A DNA stretch of 33,287 nt, from positions 1-33,287 of the forward strand of contig QMOL01000003.1 in the NCBI GenBank assembly GCA_003648225.1. The letters run 5' to 3'. The translations under genes and the position numbers were made by a program. Shown here one piece after another: positions 15,950 to 24,454 of the stretch. Source of the DNA: Chlamydiota bacterium (GTDB lineage: Bacteria > Auribacterota > UBA3054 > B51-G9). The notes below the pieces were generated by a model. It ran no database searches and was not told the DNA's origin. It saw only the letters and a list, made by a program, of their open reading frames with translations. Numbering within the stretch: the first letter of the stretch is position 1; each line of letters begins with the position of its first letter.

Positions 15950-16192
15950 TTATTCTGTTACCATTTCGTTTTCGATGAAATTGATGGCATCGCCAACTGT
16001 TTTAATCTTTTCAGCGGCTTCATCAGGAATCTGACCATCAAATTCTTCTTCAAGCGCCATGACAACTTCGACGAGGTCGAGACTATCGGCACCGAGATCA
16101 TCTGTAAAAGATGCTTCCGGAGTTACTTCTTCCGGCTTAACGCCAAGCTGTTTTACGATGATGTCTTTTACTTTTTCAGCAGTTTCAGACAT
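15950..16192 (-). CDS. acpP: Acyl carrier protein AcpP
   Basis: An 80-residue, strongly acidic four-helix protein. Ser37 in GADSLDLVEV is the 4'-phosphopantetheine attachment site (DSL motif), in the standard position. The VTPEASFTDDLGADSLD region and EFDGQIPDEAAEKIKTVGDAI are nearly textbook. It carries the growing acyl chain for FabF, FabG and FabH encoded around it. A good AGGAG Shine-Dalgarno precedes the ATG by about 9 bases, stronger than at most neighbouring genes, which fits the high ACP level cells need. A 114-base leader after fabG contains a hairpin (16228-16246). Confidence 0.97.
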   Translation of the reverse strand: MSETAEKVKDIIVKQLGVKPEEVTPEASFTDDLGADSLDLVEVVMALEEEFDGQIPDEAAEKIKTVGDAINFIENEMVTE

Positions 16193-16227
16193 AATAATGC
16201 TCCTTTTTATATAAGGTTAATTACACA

Positions 16228-16246
16228 GCGGAAAACCTTTTCCCGC
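16228..16246. repeat. Hairpin in the fabG-acpP spacer
   Basis: GCGG-AAAA, a 2-base loop and TTTT-CCCGC pair over 8 positions with one bulged C. It lies in the leader of acpP; it could stabilise a processed acpP transcript. Weak evidence for function. Confidence 0.4.
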
Positions 16247-16306
16247 CTTTTTATTAATACGCGACAGTAATCTCACATTGATTTCCTGCCATTGATTAGA
16301 CGTCAG

Positions 16307-17059
16307 TTACATAACCATGCCGCCGTCAACAACAACGACCTGACCTGTAACATAACTTGATAAATCACTTACGAAAAACAATACTATTTTTGCCACGTCA
16401 TCGGCTGTTCCAAATGCTTTCTGAGGAATTAATTTCAACATTGTTTCCTTAACCTCTTCAGATAGAACCTCTGTCATCTTCGTTTGTATAAACCCGGGCG
16501 CTACAGCGTTGACATTAATCCCGCGACTTGCAAGCTCTTTCGCTGAACTTTTTGTTAAGCCGATCAATCCGGCTTTGCTTGCAGCGTAATTTGCCTGGCC
16601 CGCGTTACCGATAAGCCCGATTATTGACGCAATATTTACGATACGTCCCGAGCGCTGTTTCATCATAATTCTTGTTACGGCATGAGTGCAGTTGAAAGCG
16701 CCTTTAAGATTTACTCTGAGAACCGCGTCCCATTCCGCTTCGCCCATTCTCATAATTAAAGTATCTTTAGTAATTCCGGCATTATTAACAAGAATATCAA
16801 TTTGTCCAAAATCTTCGTGAATTTGTTTAATTGTATCATGAATTCCGTTAAAATCCGAAACATCTTCGCCATAAGCTTTTGCTTCAACACCAAATCCTTT
16901 GGCTTTTTCAACTGTTTCTTCAGCAAATTCACTTTTAAGTTCTACTGCGGCTATATTTGCGCCCGCGTTTGCAAGGGCTAAAGCAATTGCCTGTCCGATT
17001 CCGCGACCTGCACCTGTTACAAGCGCTGTTTTTCCTTTTAAATCAATAGTTAAACTCAT
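16307..17059 (-). CDS. fabG: 3-oxoacyl-ACP reductase FabG
   Basis: A 250-residue short-chain dehydrogenase/reductase that reduces beta-ketoacyl-ACP with NADPH. The cofactor motif TGAGRGIGQA (residues 15-24), NNAG (92-95), catalytic Ser145 (NIASIIG) and Tyr158-x3-Lys162 (NYAASKAG) are all present, as is the C-terminal SDLSSYVTGQVVVVDGG typical of FabG. Its position between fabD and acpP supports FabG over other SDRs. No clear Shine-Dalgarno is seen: the 5 to 33 bases before the ATG are occupied by an AAACCTT heptamer tract (coding strand). Confidence 0.96.
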   Translation of the reverse strand: MSLTIDLKGKTALVTGAGRGIGQAIALALANAGANIAAVELKSEFAEETVEKAKGFGVEAKAYGEDVSDFNGIHDTIKQIHEDFGQIDILVNNAGITKDTLIMRMGEAEWDAVLRVNLKGAFNCTHAVTRIMMKQRSGRIVNIASIIGLIGNAGQANYAASKAGLIGLTKSSAKELASRGINVNAVAPGFIQTKMTEVLSEEVKETMLKLIPQKAFGTADDVAKIVLFFVSDLSSYVTGQVVVVDGGMVM

Positions 17060-17064
17060 ATTTT

Positions 17065-17092
17065 AAGGTTTAAGGTTTAAGGTTTAAGGTTT
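17065..17092 (+). repeat. Heptamer tandem repeat (AAGGTTT), four units, before fabG
   Basis: Four perfect AAGGTTT units lie between the fabD stop and the fabG start, reading AAACCTT on the coding strand. The same heptamer forms an 8-unit tract at 5887-5941 after trkA. Its end is only 5 bases from the fabG start codon, where a ribosome binding site would be expected. Confidence 0.9.
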
Positions 17093-17123
17093 TAATCATC
17101 AATTAATAACCAATTACTGATAC

Positions 17124-18041
17124 CTATTTTATCTCTTCCGGCGTTTCCACTGAAATCACATTTGCCGCACGCTCAATTTTTTTCATGAGTCCCTGTAATA
17201 CTTTACCGGGACCTAACTCATAATAGTTCTCTATTCCCTGAAAAAGCATCCAACGACAATTGTCTTCCCAGCGAACCGAACCGACAACCTGTTTGCCAAG
17301 CAACTCAGGCATTTCCGCGGCACAATTATACGGCATTCCGGTTACATTTGAAAGAACAGTACAAGAAGGCTCTTCCCAATTTACCGCTTCAAGGAGCGGT
17401 TGAAGACCTTTGCGTGCCGATTCCATAAGTTGAGTATGAAAAGCACCACTCACTTTTAACGGGATAACTCTGCGCGCTCCCGCTTCCGAGCATTCGGCAG
17501 AAGCTTTTGCTACCGCATCGGAAGTTCCTGAAATAACAATTTGTCCGGGACTATTGTAGTTTGCAACATACGCGCCATCAATTCCGGTGCAAATTGTATC
17601 AATCTTTTCTGCTTCAAGCCCAAGAACGGAAGCCATTGCACCCGGATTCTTTTCCGCCGCTTCCTGCATAAGTTTTCCACGCATTTGAACAAGTTTAATT
17701 CCTTCCGCGAAAGGTAAGCTTCCAACTGCAGTCAAAGCTGAATATTCGCCGAGACTAAGTCCCGCGACAGCAGAAATTGTTCCCTCAAACTTTTCTTTAA
17801 AAACGTTGAATGCGGCACAAGAAACAGCATAAATTGCTGGCTGAGAAACGTCCGTTGCCGTAAGATTTTCCGCCGGCCCGTTAAAAAGGACTTCAAGAAA
17901 ATTCCCGCCAAGCATTTGATCGGCTTTCTCAAGTATTTCTTTTCCAACAGTACTTTCTTCGTAAAGCGATTTGCCCATACCAACGTATTGCGCGCCTTGA
18001 CCCGGAAAAAGAATACCTATATTATTGTTTTTATCTGTCAA
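17124..18041 (-). CDS. fabD: Malonyl-CoA:ACP transacylase FabD
   Basis: A 305-residue alpha/beta hydrolase-like acyltransferase that moves malonyl from CoA to ACP. The nucleophile elbow GLSLGEYSA has Ser96, Arg121 is in QMRGKLM, and the catalytic His202 is in SGAFHTQLM; GQGAQ near residue 16 is also conserved. Length matches E. coli FabD (309). The start codon is TTG at 18041, supported by an AAAGGA Shine-Dalgarno a few bases upstream and by alignment of the FPGQGAQ motif to the usual N-terminal position. It follows fabH by 23 bases. Confidence 0.96.
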   Translation of the reverse strand: MTDKNNNIGILFPGQGAQYVGMGKSLYEESTVGKEILEKADQMLGGNFLEVLFNGPAENLTATDVSQPAIYAVSCAAFNVFKEKFEGTISAVAGLSLGEYSALTAVGSLPFAEGIKLVQMRGKLMQEAAEKNPGAMASVLGLEAEKIDTICTGIDGAYVANYNSPGQIVISGTSDAVAKASAECSEAGARRVIPLKVSGAFHTQLMESARKGLQPLLEAVNWEEPSCTVLSNVTGMPYNCAAEMPELLGKQVVGSVRWEDNCRWMLFQGIENYYELGPGKVLQGLMKKIERAANVISVETPEEIK

Positions 18042-18064
18042 TTTATAATTCCTTTATATTTAAG

Positions 18065-19075
18065 TCACCATTTTATCAAAGCCGATCCCCAAGTCATTCC
18101 CGCGCCGAAAGCTACAAGAAGCAGGTAATCATCCTTCTTCAGATCATTATTTAAAATTACTTCCGCGAGACCTACAGCAGTTGACGCCGCTGACATATTT
18201 CCGTATTTATGAATATTATAATGTATTTTGCTTTGGTCAAGTCCTAACGCCTGCGAAGCGGCATCAATAATTCTTTTGTTTGCCTGATGAGGAATAAGCC
18301 AGGTTATATCTTCAGCAGCCAGATTATTTCTTTCAGCTATACGGACAGTTGTTCTTTTCATTGCTGTAACCGCGAATTTGAAAACTTCTCTGCCTTTCAT
18401 TTTCGTAAAATGCATTTTCTGATCTACGGTTTCCTTGGTCGCGGGATATCGTGATCCGCCACCCGGAACTTCAAGCCAAGCTACATTTCTGCCATCGCTT
18501 TCCAGTATAAAATCTATTAAGCCGTGCCCTTCGTTTTCAGTTCTTTTAAGAACAACCGCGCCGGCTCCATCACCGAAAAGAACACAAGTATTTCTATCTT
18601 CATAATCAGTAATAGTGCTTAATTTTTCCGCACCGATAACTAGTGCTGTTTTAATATAATCATTTGAAAGGTACATATAAGCGGTAGAAAGCGCGTAAAT
18701 AAAACCTGTACAGGCGGCTGAAAGGTCGAATGCAAAAGCATTTCTCGCTCCAATACCTTTTTGAACAAAACAGGCTGTACTAGGGTACTGCATATCCGGA
18801 GTAATTGTACCGCAAATAATTAAATCAATTTCTTCAGCTTCCATTTTGGCATTCTCAAGCGCGGATTTCGCCGCATGAATTGCCAGATCGGATGTTGCCA
18901 TTTCCGGAGGCGCGATTCTTCTTTCATGAATTCCTGTTCTTTCTGTAATCCATTCATGATTTGTGTCCACCATTTTTTCTAGATCAGAGTTGGTTAATAC
19001 TCGTTCCGGCAGGTAATAACCTGCGCCAATGATTTCAACGGGGACTTTTTTTTCTAATTTAGGTAAATTTTTCAT
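18065..19075 (-). CDS. fabH: Beta-ketoacyl-ACP synthase III FabH
   Basis: A 336-residue KAS III that starts fatty acid synthesis by condensing acyl-CoA with malonyl-ACP. The Cys-His-Asn triad is complete: Cys122 in DLSAACTGFIYAL, His263 in WLIPHQANKRI and Asn293 in YGNMSAAST. The C-terminal LLLVAFGAGMTWGSALIKW is typical of the family. Start at 19075 overlaps the plsX stop by one base (TGATG), a coupling seen in many fab operons. N-terminal residues 1-12 are slightly longer than in E. coli FabH (317 residues). Confidence 0.96.
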   Translation of the reverse strand: MKNLPKLEKKVPVEIIGAGYYLPERVLTNSDLEKMVDTNHEWITERTGIHERRIAPPEMATSDLAIHAAKSALENAKMEAEEIDLIICGTITPDMQYPSTACFVQKGIGARNAFAFDLSAACTGFIYALSTAYMYLSNDYIKTALVIGAEKLSTITDYEDRNTCVLFGDGAGAVVLKRTENEGHGLIDFILESDGRNVAWLEVPGGGSRYPATKETVDQKMHFTKMKGREVFKFAVTAMKRTTVRIAERNNLAAEDITWLIPHQANKRIIDAASQALGLDQSKIHYNIHKYGNMSAASTAVGLAEVILNNDLKKDDYLLLVAFGAGMTWGSALIKW

Positions 19076-20070
19076 CAGTTTTTTATTGATTCTGTAATAC
19101 GCACGTTTAATTGTTGTAAAACAGCTTCCCTGGCGCGCTCTATCGCATTGCTAATAGAATGTGCTTTTGAATTCCCGTGAGCGCAAACACAAATTCCGCT
19201 GACTCCAAGCAAAGGAGCTCCACCAAATTGGGATGCATCAAATTTCTTTCCTACTCGCCACAACAAAGGCCGCAGCATTAATCTTTGCAAAGATCTTATC
19301 CATGATTTAGGATACGCGTGCCGCTCAAACATCATTCTCACGCCATACGCCATCCCTTCCATTACTTTAAGCGCTACGTTTCCAACGAAACCGTCACAAA
19401 CGATTACGTCAACTTTCCCGGAAAAAACATCTTGTCCTTCTACATTCCCGTAAAATTGCAGTTTGCTTTCTCTTAAAAGCCGAAATGCTTCTTTCGTTAT
19501 TATATTTCCTTTCACGTCTTCTTCTCCAACAGAGAGAAGACCAACAACAGGATGCGTTCTGTGCAGCATACTTTGAGCATAACATGCTCCCATATGAGCA
19601 AATTGAAGCAAATTATTTGCTTTACAGTTTACTGTCGCACCCGCGTCAACAAGCACTGTCGCGCCAAATGGTCCCGGTATCAGCGCCGCGATTGCCGGCC
19701 TTTCAATTCCCGAAAGCAGTTCCCATTCCATTTTTGCTACAGCTACTGCCGCGCCTGTATTTCCTGCTGTAACAACTGCGTCAACATCTTCTCTTGCCGC
19801 CATTCGAATAGCAACTGAAATTGAGCTGTCTTTTTTTCTTCTTAAAGTTACCGCCGGAGATTCACGCATTTCAATTACTTGTGATGCATGAACAACTTGA
19901 ATTGGCAAATTGGAAGCTTTTATTTCACCAAGACATTTTTCTATCTTTGATGCATTGCCAACAAGTGTAAGATGAATATTCGACCTTCTTTGGCAAAGAT
20001 ATTCTACTGCGCCGGAAACTATTTCTCTTGGCGCGTAATCTCCTCCCATTGCATCGATGGCAATTCGCAT
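19075..20070 (-). CDS. plsX: Phosphate acyltransferase PlsX
   Basis: A 331-residue soluble enzyme that makes acyl-phosphate from acyl-ACP for phospholipid synthesis. It opens with RIAIDAMGGDYAP, the hallmark PlsX N-terminus, and has SAGNTGA-like DAVVTAGNTGAAVA (about 95-108), RPAIAALIPG, LLSVGEED and a C-terminal GGAPLLGVSGICVCAHGNS. Length is close to the usual 330-350. Position between rpmF and fabH is the classic bacterial arrangement. No strong Shine-Dalgarno is seen before the ATG. Confidence 0.96.
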   Translation of the reverse strand: MRIAIDAMGGDYAPREIVSGAVEYLCQRRSNIHLTLVGNASKIEKCLGEIKASNLPIQVVHASQVIEMRESPAVTLRRKKDSSISVAIRMAAREDVDAVVTAGNTGAAVAVAKMEWELLSGIERPAIAALIPGPFGATVLVDAGATVNCKANNLLQFAHMGACYAQSMLHRTHPVVGLLSVGEEDVKGNIITKEAFRLLRESKLQFYGNVEGQDVFSGKVDVIVCDGFVGNVALKVMEGMAYGVRMMFERHAYPKSWIRSLQRLMLRPLLWRVGKKFDASQFGGAPLLGVSGICVCAHGNSKAHSISNAIERAREAVLQQLNVRITESIKN

Positions 20071-20113
20071 AGCGGTTTTCTGGTAACGCCTTTTTATTAA
20101 GACGCCGTTAATG

Positions 20114-20299
20114 TTAAGCAGTTACGCGAACTGCTAAAACTTGACGACCTTTATAATAGCCGCATGCATTGCAAACTTTATGCGGTAATTTCGCTTCTCC
20201 GCAATGATCGCACTTGATTGTTTGAATCGGAGTTAATGCGTCATGCGAGCGACGTTTGTCGCGTCTTGCTTTCGAGTGTCTTCTTTTAGGATTAGCCAT
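20114..20299 (-). CDS. rpmF: Ribosomal protein bL32
   Basis: A 61-residue basic protein beginning MANPKRRHSKARRDKRRSHD, the standard bL32 N-terminus. Two Cys pairs (CDHC at 30-33, CNAC at 43-46) form the zinc ribbon found in C+ forms of bL32. It is the first gene of the rpmF-plsX-fab operon, with about 100 bases of leader after the predicted transcription start. AAAGGA lies upstream of the ATG as Shine-Dalgarno. Confidence 0.97.
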   Translation of the reverse strand: MANPKRRHSKARRDKRRSHDALTPIQTIKCDHCGEAKLPHKVCNACGYYKGRQVLAVRVTA

Positions 20300-20404
20300 A
20301 ATATTTCCTTTTTTAATAGATAATGCTTGTCATCGACAAAACAAAATCATTTTTTTACTATTTTTAATTATTTGTTTTTATAATTTTCAAATCTACAGTT
20401 CGTT

Positions 20405-20433
20405 ATTATACCAGAAACACCTTTTTCTGTCAA
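20405..20433 (-). promoter_or_regulatory. Perfect consensus sigma70 promoter of the rpmF-plsX-fab operon
   Basis: On the minus strand TTGACA (20428-20433), a 17-base spacer and TATAAT (20405-20410) match all 12 consensus positions, and the -10 is preceded by TGG, an extended -10. The predicted start near 20398 gives an rpmF leader of about 100 bases. Confidence 0.85.
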
Positions 20434-20521
20434 AACGGTTTGATTTCCGGTTGTAATTTACACAAAATAAAGTATAAATACAGAGATAATAACACGCCCA
20501 CACCCAAAAAATCACCTTATT

Positions 20522-20530
20522 TGATATAAT
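20522..20530 (+). promoter_or_regulatory. Extended -10 promoter (TGATATAAT) of the exported three-gene operon
   Basis: TGA-TATAAT lies about 60 bases before the ATG at 20590. No good -35 is found 17 bases upstream, which is common for extended -10 promoters. It diverges from the fab operon promoter about 90 bases away. Confidence 0.5.
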
Positions 20531-20589
20531 AATTATGATTGGAAAAATACATTGTATCTTGTTAATAAGCAAAATCGAGGACTGTATTA

Positions 20590-21291
20590 ATGATATCAAC
20601 GCAATTCTTAAATTATAAAAACTGTAATATCCGGTTTTGGCTATGCTTTATTTTATTCGTTCTTTTATTTGTTCAGTCTTCTAATTCTTACGCTAAGGTT
20701 AAACTTCCTCCACCGTCAACTATAGAGGGATATATTACATTATTACTTATTAATGAAGCTCCTTTTCCGGGTGAAAAGAATTACAAAAATGAAAAAGATA
20801 CCAAATTGGCCATGCTATCTATACTTGTGGTTTTAGACAACAGACTTAAACATATTCCGCCCGGCTATAAACAAAAATATATAGCAACTGTGAGAACTAA
20901 AAATATTGTCGAAATAATTGCTGCAGGTGGAAAACGAGGTCAGGTTGATGGCTTTTATCTTGACTCAAACGGGAAACCGGCAATTGTGCCAAGAGTAACC
21001 CGGCGTGTAAAAAACTTACTAAATATTGCATCGAAAGGAAAACCGGGAATATTTGCCCGGCTACTAAATTACGCCGCCGAAATATCCGGGAAATACTTAA
21101 AGGGCAAAAACATAAACGATATGTATGTTAATTTAAAATTTATTCCTCCGTATAAAGTTACCGGGCGGGCATATTCATGGATGACCGATAACTTAAGTTT
21201 CCATCCCGGAGGGCAATATATTACCATTCCCGACAAAAACAAAGGTTCTCTTGGCGGCAATCGATTTTTCACCTTAAAAAAATTAAAATAA
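20590..21291 (+). CDS. Exported protein of unknown function, possibly SleB-like hydrolase
   Basis: A 233-residue protein with an uncleaved-looking longer n-region and a signal helix ([20 protein letters not shown], cleavage after SYA, about residue 35). An AGGA-type Shine-Dalgarno supports the ATG. The mature part has [19 protein letters not shown]...[12 protein letters not shown], which recalls the E-A-x-G-E...V-x-x-V-(I/V)-x-N-R pattern of SleB-type cell-wall hydrolases, and ends with [12 protein letters not shown]...GNRFFTL. The resemblance is only by eye and weak, so the function is left open. It is the first of three closely spaced exported-protein genes. Confidence 0.7.
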
Positions 21292-21292
21292 A

Positions 21293-22144
21293 ATGAAAAA
21301 AATACTTATACTTATACTGTGTTTTGCAACAATTAATTCTCTTGCAGCTAAAAAATTTATGAAACCTGAAAACGCGGAATTCCTGCGCGGCGTTCTTCGT
21401 TACATTTATTTCTGGCATCTTGATCCCGCTCATTTCTTTGAAGATGACCCGGATACAAATATTGAGGTTTATGTCAAAAAAAACAGTTATTCAAAAGATT
21501 TAAATAATAATTCTATACGATACGAACTTATAATTCCCGACCTTAATCTGGGAATTGACCTTGTAAAAGCAAATTATAAAATCCGTGAACTTGACCTTCA
21601 GATAACTAACTCTTCTTTTAAAGTTGTTGCGGTTAATCCTGATTTTCGTGAACCAATAACAAATAAAAATTTTCAGGTGCGGCTTCTTAGTGAAGGTAAG
21701 ATGATGAAAAAATTGTTTCAAAGCCGATACAGACCCGCTGTCTTATCCGGTTGTGTTAAAACAAATATCTACAACAGTTTGGTTAAACTCTCTAAATTAG
21801 AGCTCGGTCATCCCTTAAAAAAATCACATGTTTTCTTCGTTGGTCCCCTTTCTGATTATTCAAATGATATTTGGATTTTCTGGGAAACCGAGCGAAAACT
21901 TGTAAGATTTTCTTCTGCTTCAGATTATACTTCAAAAGCATATTGGCAATTATTGCCGATATATGTTAAAATATATGATCTTGATAGCAATGTTGTTGTT
22001 TCGCTTAGCGAAGTTAGCGGTAGTAATGCTTATATTACAAAGTCTTTTGCCGGTCGGATAATGTTTAATTGCATTGTTGAAGGTAAAAAAATTATTATTA
22101 AAAATCAAGATAAAATAACCACAAAACAGGAGACAAAAAAATGA
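21293..22144 (+). CDS. Exported hypothetical protein
   Basis: A 283-residue protein with a clear signal peptide (KKILILILCFATINSLAA, cleavage near residue 19). The mature part alternates short hydrophobic strands with charged loops (YELIIPDLNLGIDLV; IRELDLQITNSSFKVVAV; YVKIYDLDSNVVVSL), which suggests a beta-rich periplasmic or outer-membrane-facing domain. No family is recognised. One Cys in the mature part (SGCVKTN, about residue 158). It starts one base after the upstream stop and its own stop overlaps the next start by 4 bases, so the three proteins are likely made together. Confidence 0.75.
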   Translation: MKKILILILCFATINSLAAKKFMKPENAEFLRGVLRYIYFWHLDPAHFFEDDPDTNIEVYVKKNSYSKDLNNNSIRYELIIPDLNLGIDLVKANYKIRELDLQITNSSFKVVAVNPDFREPITNKNFQVRLLSEGKMMKKLFQSRYRPAVLSGCVKTNIYNSLVKLSKLELGHPLKKSHVFFVGPLSDYSNDIWIFWETERKLVRFSSASDYTSKAYWQLLPIYVKIYDLDSNVVVSLSEVSGSNAYITKSFAGRIMFNCIVEGKKIIIKNQDKITTKQETKK

Positions 22145-23091
22145 AAAAAATATCTTTTTTAATTTTATCAATATTCTTTATTGGTTTATTAAACGTAAAT
22201 TCTTTCGCAAAAGTTAAAAGCAATGCTAAAATTAAAAAGCCGAATCTTATTGTACAAAAAGAAGCTGCAATTAAAGAAATGACAGATGAAATTTTTGCTA
22301 TTGACTCAAAAATAGAAGGAGAGGTCGGTCAAATTATCAATTATTTGTCTTCTGTTAAAGATTCTGCAGAATCTCACACCAAAGTAGCCGTTATTAAAGA
22401 AAAAGCAATACTCGCTCTTGCAAATAGTGTTGCTGATTATAAAAGAGAACGCGCTAAAAGAATGAATGAATTAAGCAAACGCTATCCTAATTTGTCACGT
22501 GACATTCTTAAAAAACAAATCGGGATTGCCGATGAAAGAATTAACAAAAGAATTAAGCAGATTGTTGACATTACTTCTTCATTAACTCAAAATCAAAATG
22601 TTAAAAAATATGATAAATATTGGACGCGACAGCGGCGTTCCGGAAGACGTGCCAAAGTCAAATCCGGAAAAAAGATTTCGAAAGAGTATAAACAGAATAG
22701 AAGTGTTACTGCTAAAAGCAACGCTTTAAAAGATAAGGTAATTAAAGGATTAAATGATGAGATTGATACACTTGAAGCCAAAAACGTTTCTTTAAACACT
22801 AAAATTCAAACTGAACGCTCAAAAGAAATTAAAGAACAGTACAAAAAAGAAATTGAGGCTAATAAAGTCACAATCGAAAAAAGAAAACAACAGATTGCTG
22901 ATGCCGAAGCCCAAACAGCTGTTTCAACAACACCGCTTCAATATAATGACGCAAAAGAATTAGAAAAACAAATTACAGACATGGTTCTTGATATTGAAGA
23001 TCAGGAAGCAAAAATGAAACAGCTTATTTATAAACGTAATATGGCACTTAAAAAACTTGCAACTTATAAAAAAGCTGCCGGTAAAAAATAA
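22141..23091 (+). CDS. Exported coiled-coil protein of unknown function
   Basis: A 316-residue, Lys/Glu-rich protein with a signal peptide (KKISFLILSIFFIGLLNVNSFA). Two long helical segments look like coiled coils: about residues 37-150 (including KRMNELSKRYPNLSRDILKKQ) and about 195-312 (KVIKGLNDEIDTLEAKNVSL; KKEIEANKVTIEKRKQQIAD; ELEKQITDMVLDIEDQEAKM). A very basic linker (WTRQRRSGRRAKVKSGKKIS, about 161-180) joins them. AGGAG precedes the ATG, which overlaps the previous stop by 4 bases. The layout resembles a periplasmic spacer or peptidoglycan-associated helper, but no family is recognised. Confidence 0.75.
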   Translation: MKKISFLILSIFFIGLLNVNSFAKVKSNAKIKKPNLIVQKEAAIKEMTDEIFAIDSKIEGEVGQIINYLSSVKDSAESHTKVAVIKEKAILALANSVADYKRERAKRMNELSKRYPNLSRDILKKQIGIADERINKRIKQIVDITSSLTQNQNVKKYDKYWTRQRRSGRRAKVKSGKKISKEYKQNRSVTAKSNALKDKVIKGLNDEIDTLEAKNVSLNTKIQTERSKEIKEQYKKEIEANKVTIEKRKQQIADAEAQTAVSTTPLQYNDAKELEKQITDMVLDIEDQEAKMKQLIYKRNMALKKLATYKKAAGKK

Positions 23092-23127
23092 CCGATTTAA
23101 TTTCGTGCCTGACCAAAAAGCATTTGT

Positions 23128-23248
23128 AGCCTCGAAGAGGCTTAACGTGAATAGCCTCACGTTTTAACGAGGTTATTAGATTATCAACACCATACACTCT
23201 GAAAGGGCGAAAGGAAATTTTCCGTTTGCCCTTACAGGGCACCGTGCC
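23128..23248. repeat. Cluster of five perfect or near-perfect hairpins
   Basis: In order: AGCCTC-GAA-GAGGCT (23128-23142); AACGTGA-N6-TCACGTT (23144-23163); a 27-base hairpin GGGC...GCCC (23205-23231, 12 pairs including one G-T, one mismatch); GCCCT-TAC-AGGGC (23228-23240, alternative to the previous one); GGCAC-C-GTGCC (23238-23248). They fill the gap between the exported operon and fic. Looks like a non-coding mobile or REP-like repeat; copies elsewhere are not in this window. Confidence 0.6.
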
Positions 23249-23258
23249 TTATTTCATT

Positions 23259-23279
23259 TTTGCCTTATGGCAAATTTTT
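23259..23279 (+). terminator. Hairpin and T-run terminator after the exported operon
   Basis: TTTGCC-TTAT-GGCAAA is followed directly by TTTTT on the plus strand, the form of an intrinsic terminator for the three genes at 20590-23091. The stem has only three GC pairs, so strength is uncertain. On the minus strand no T-run follows. Confidence 0.6.
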
Positions 23280-23317
23280 GAAGTTATGCCTTTTCGAGTA
23301 AATTCTAATTAATAAAA

Positions 23318-24367
23318 TTAATTTTCCTTAATCCACTTCGCTCCCCTGCCTTTTCCCCGTACAGCGATTACTCTTTCATCTCTTAATTTTCTTAAAATCA
23401 CACGAATCATATCGCGACTGATAAGCGGGCAATCAGCTTCAATATCGGAAATAGCAAACGGCCCAATTCGTCTTTGCACCGCGGCAATAATCTGGTCTGT
23501 TTTTGATCCTTTTCCGCTTCTTATATTAGAAACTTTGTCTTCGAGTTCGCTATAAGCTTTTAACAAAACTCCCCAAAAATAGTTCAGCCACGGAAAGCTG
23601 TTGTGTTTTTCTTTATGCCAGTTTTTTGAGCTGATTTCAAGGGTTTCATAATAAGATTGCTTTGATTCCTCAAAAATACGCTCAAGACTTATATATCTGC
23701 CTACCTGATAATCAAAATGATACAGCAGCATCAGTGTAATTAAACGAGCAACACGTCCATTCCCGTCACGGAACGGATGAATACAAAGAAAGTCAAGAAT
23801 TGTAAGAGGAATAACTATCAAAGCTTCAATTTCATTTTCTAAAGCTGATTTTATATAATTCTCTTCCAAATTTTTTAATGCTTTTTTTGTTTTATTTGCC
23901 GGAACAGGTTTAAAACGGACTTTTTTGAACGAACCATCTGAATTCAGTTCTATAATTTCATTATCGGTTGTTTTGATCTTCCCGCCATCTTCCGGCATAT
24001 AATTATATATTATTCTATGAAGTTGTAAAATTGTTTCAACTGAAAATTTTACGTCTTCACCGGAAGAATGAATTAATGAAAGCGCGTCTCGATAACCGGC
24101 TATCTCCTGTTCCGACCTGTTTTCCGGTTTTAATTCTTTTTTTACAATTCCTTCAACTCGTTTATGAGGAGCCGTAATTCCCTCCAGACGATTTGACGAT
24201 TCACTCGATTCAATAATAGCGATATGCTGGAGTGAATCAAGAGCTTCAGGTGTTTGTCTGAAAAAAAGTTCCTGTTTTCCTCTATGTTCACCAATTTTTT
24301 TCATTATACTGAGATGCACAGGAGAAAAATTTAGAGAGTTAATGTATTTATCTGTTAAGGAATTCAT
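23318..24367 (-). CDS. Fic-family AMP-transferase (class II) with winged-helix C-terminus
   Basis: A 349-residue protein that should transfer AMP (or another nucleotide part) to a hydroxyl side chain of a target. The catalytic Fic motif HPFRDGNGR spans 197-205. The self-inhibitory motif S-N-R-L-E-G is N-terminal at 58-63 (Glu62), which makes it class II. An N-terminal Fic_N-like region precedes it, and residues about 290-349 form a winged helix (ISDIEADCPLISRDMIRVIL) often seen in this subgroup. It stands alone: no antitoxin-like partner gene is next to it. It has its own perfect consensus promoter, with a repeat inside the leader. The target is unknown. Confidence 0.9.
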   Translation of the reverse strand: MNSLTDKYINSLNFSPVHLSIMKKIGEHRGKQELFFRQTPEALDSLQHIAIIESSESSNRLEGITAPHKRVEGIVKKELKPENRSEQEIAGYRDALSLIHSSGEDVKFSVETILQLHRIIYNYMPEDGGKIKTTDNEIIELNSDGSFKKVRFKPVPANKTKKALKNLEENYIKSALENEIEALIVIPLTILDFLCIHPFRDGNGRVARLITLMLLYHFDYQVGRYISLERIFEESKQSYYETLEISSKNWHKEKHNSFPWLNYFWGVLLKAYSELEDKVSNIRSGKGSKTDQIIAAVQRRIGPFAISDIEADCPLISRDMIRVILRKLRDERVIAVRGKGRGAKWIKEN

Positions 24368-24389
24368 AAAAATAGTTAATAGTTATTTG

Positions 24390-24410
24390 TCGAAGATCCG
24401 CCAAAAGAGG
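24390..24410 (-). repeat. Dispersed 21-base repeat, copy A (in the fic leader)
   Basis: Read on the minus strand, CCTCTTTTGGCGGATCTTCGA matches 26520-26540 on the plus strand at 19 of 21 positions. The copy lies in the predicted 5' untranslated region of fic. Confidence 0.7.
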
Positions 24411-24454
24411 ATTAATTGTTATTTTATTAGGAATATTTAAATAATTAATAGGGT

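Noticed and set aside
16307..17059. Other short-chain dehydrogenase instead of FabG
   Set aside because: Its position between fabD and acpP and the typical C-terminal VTGQVVVVDGG make FabG by far the best reading.
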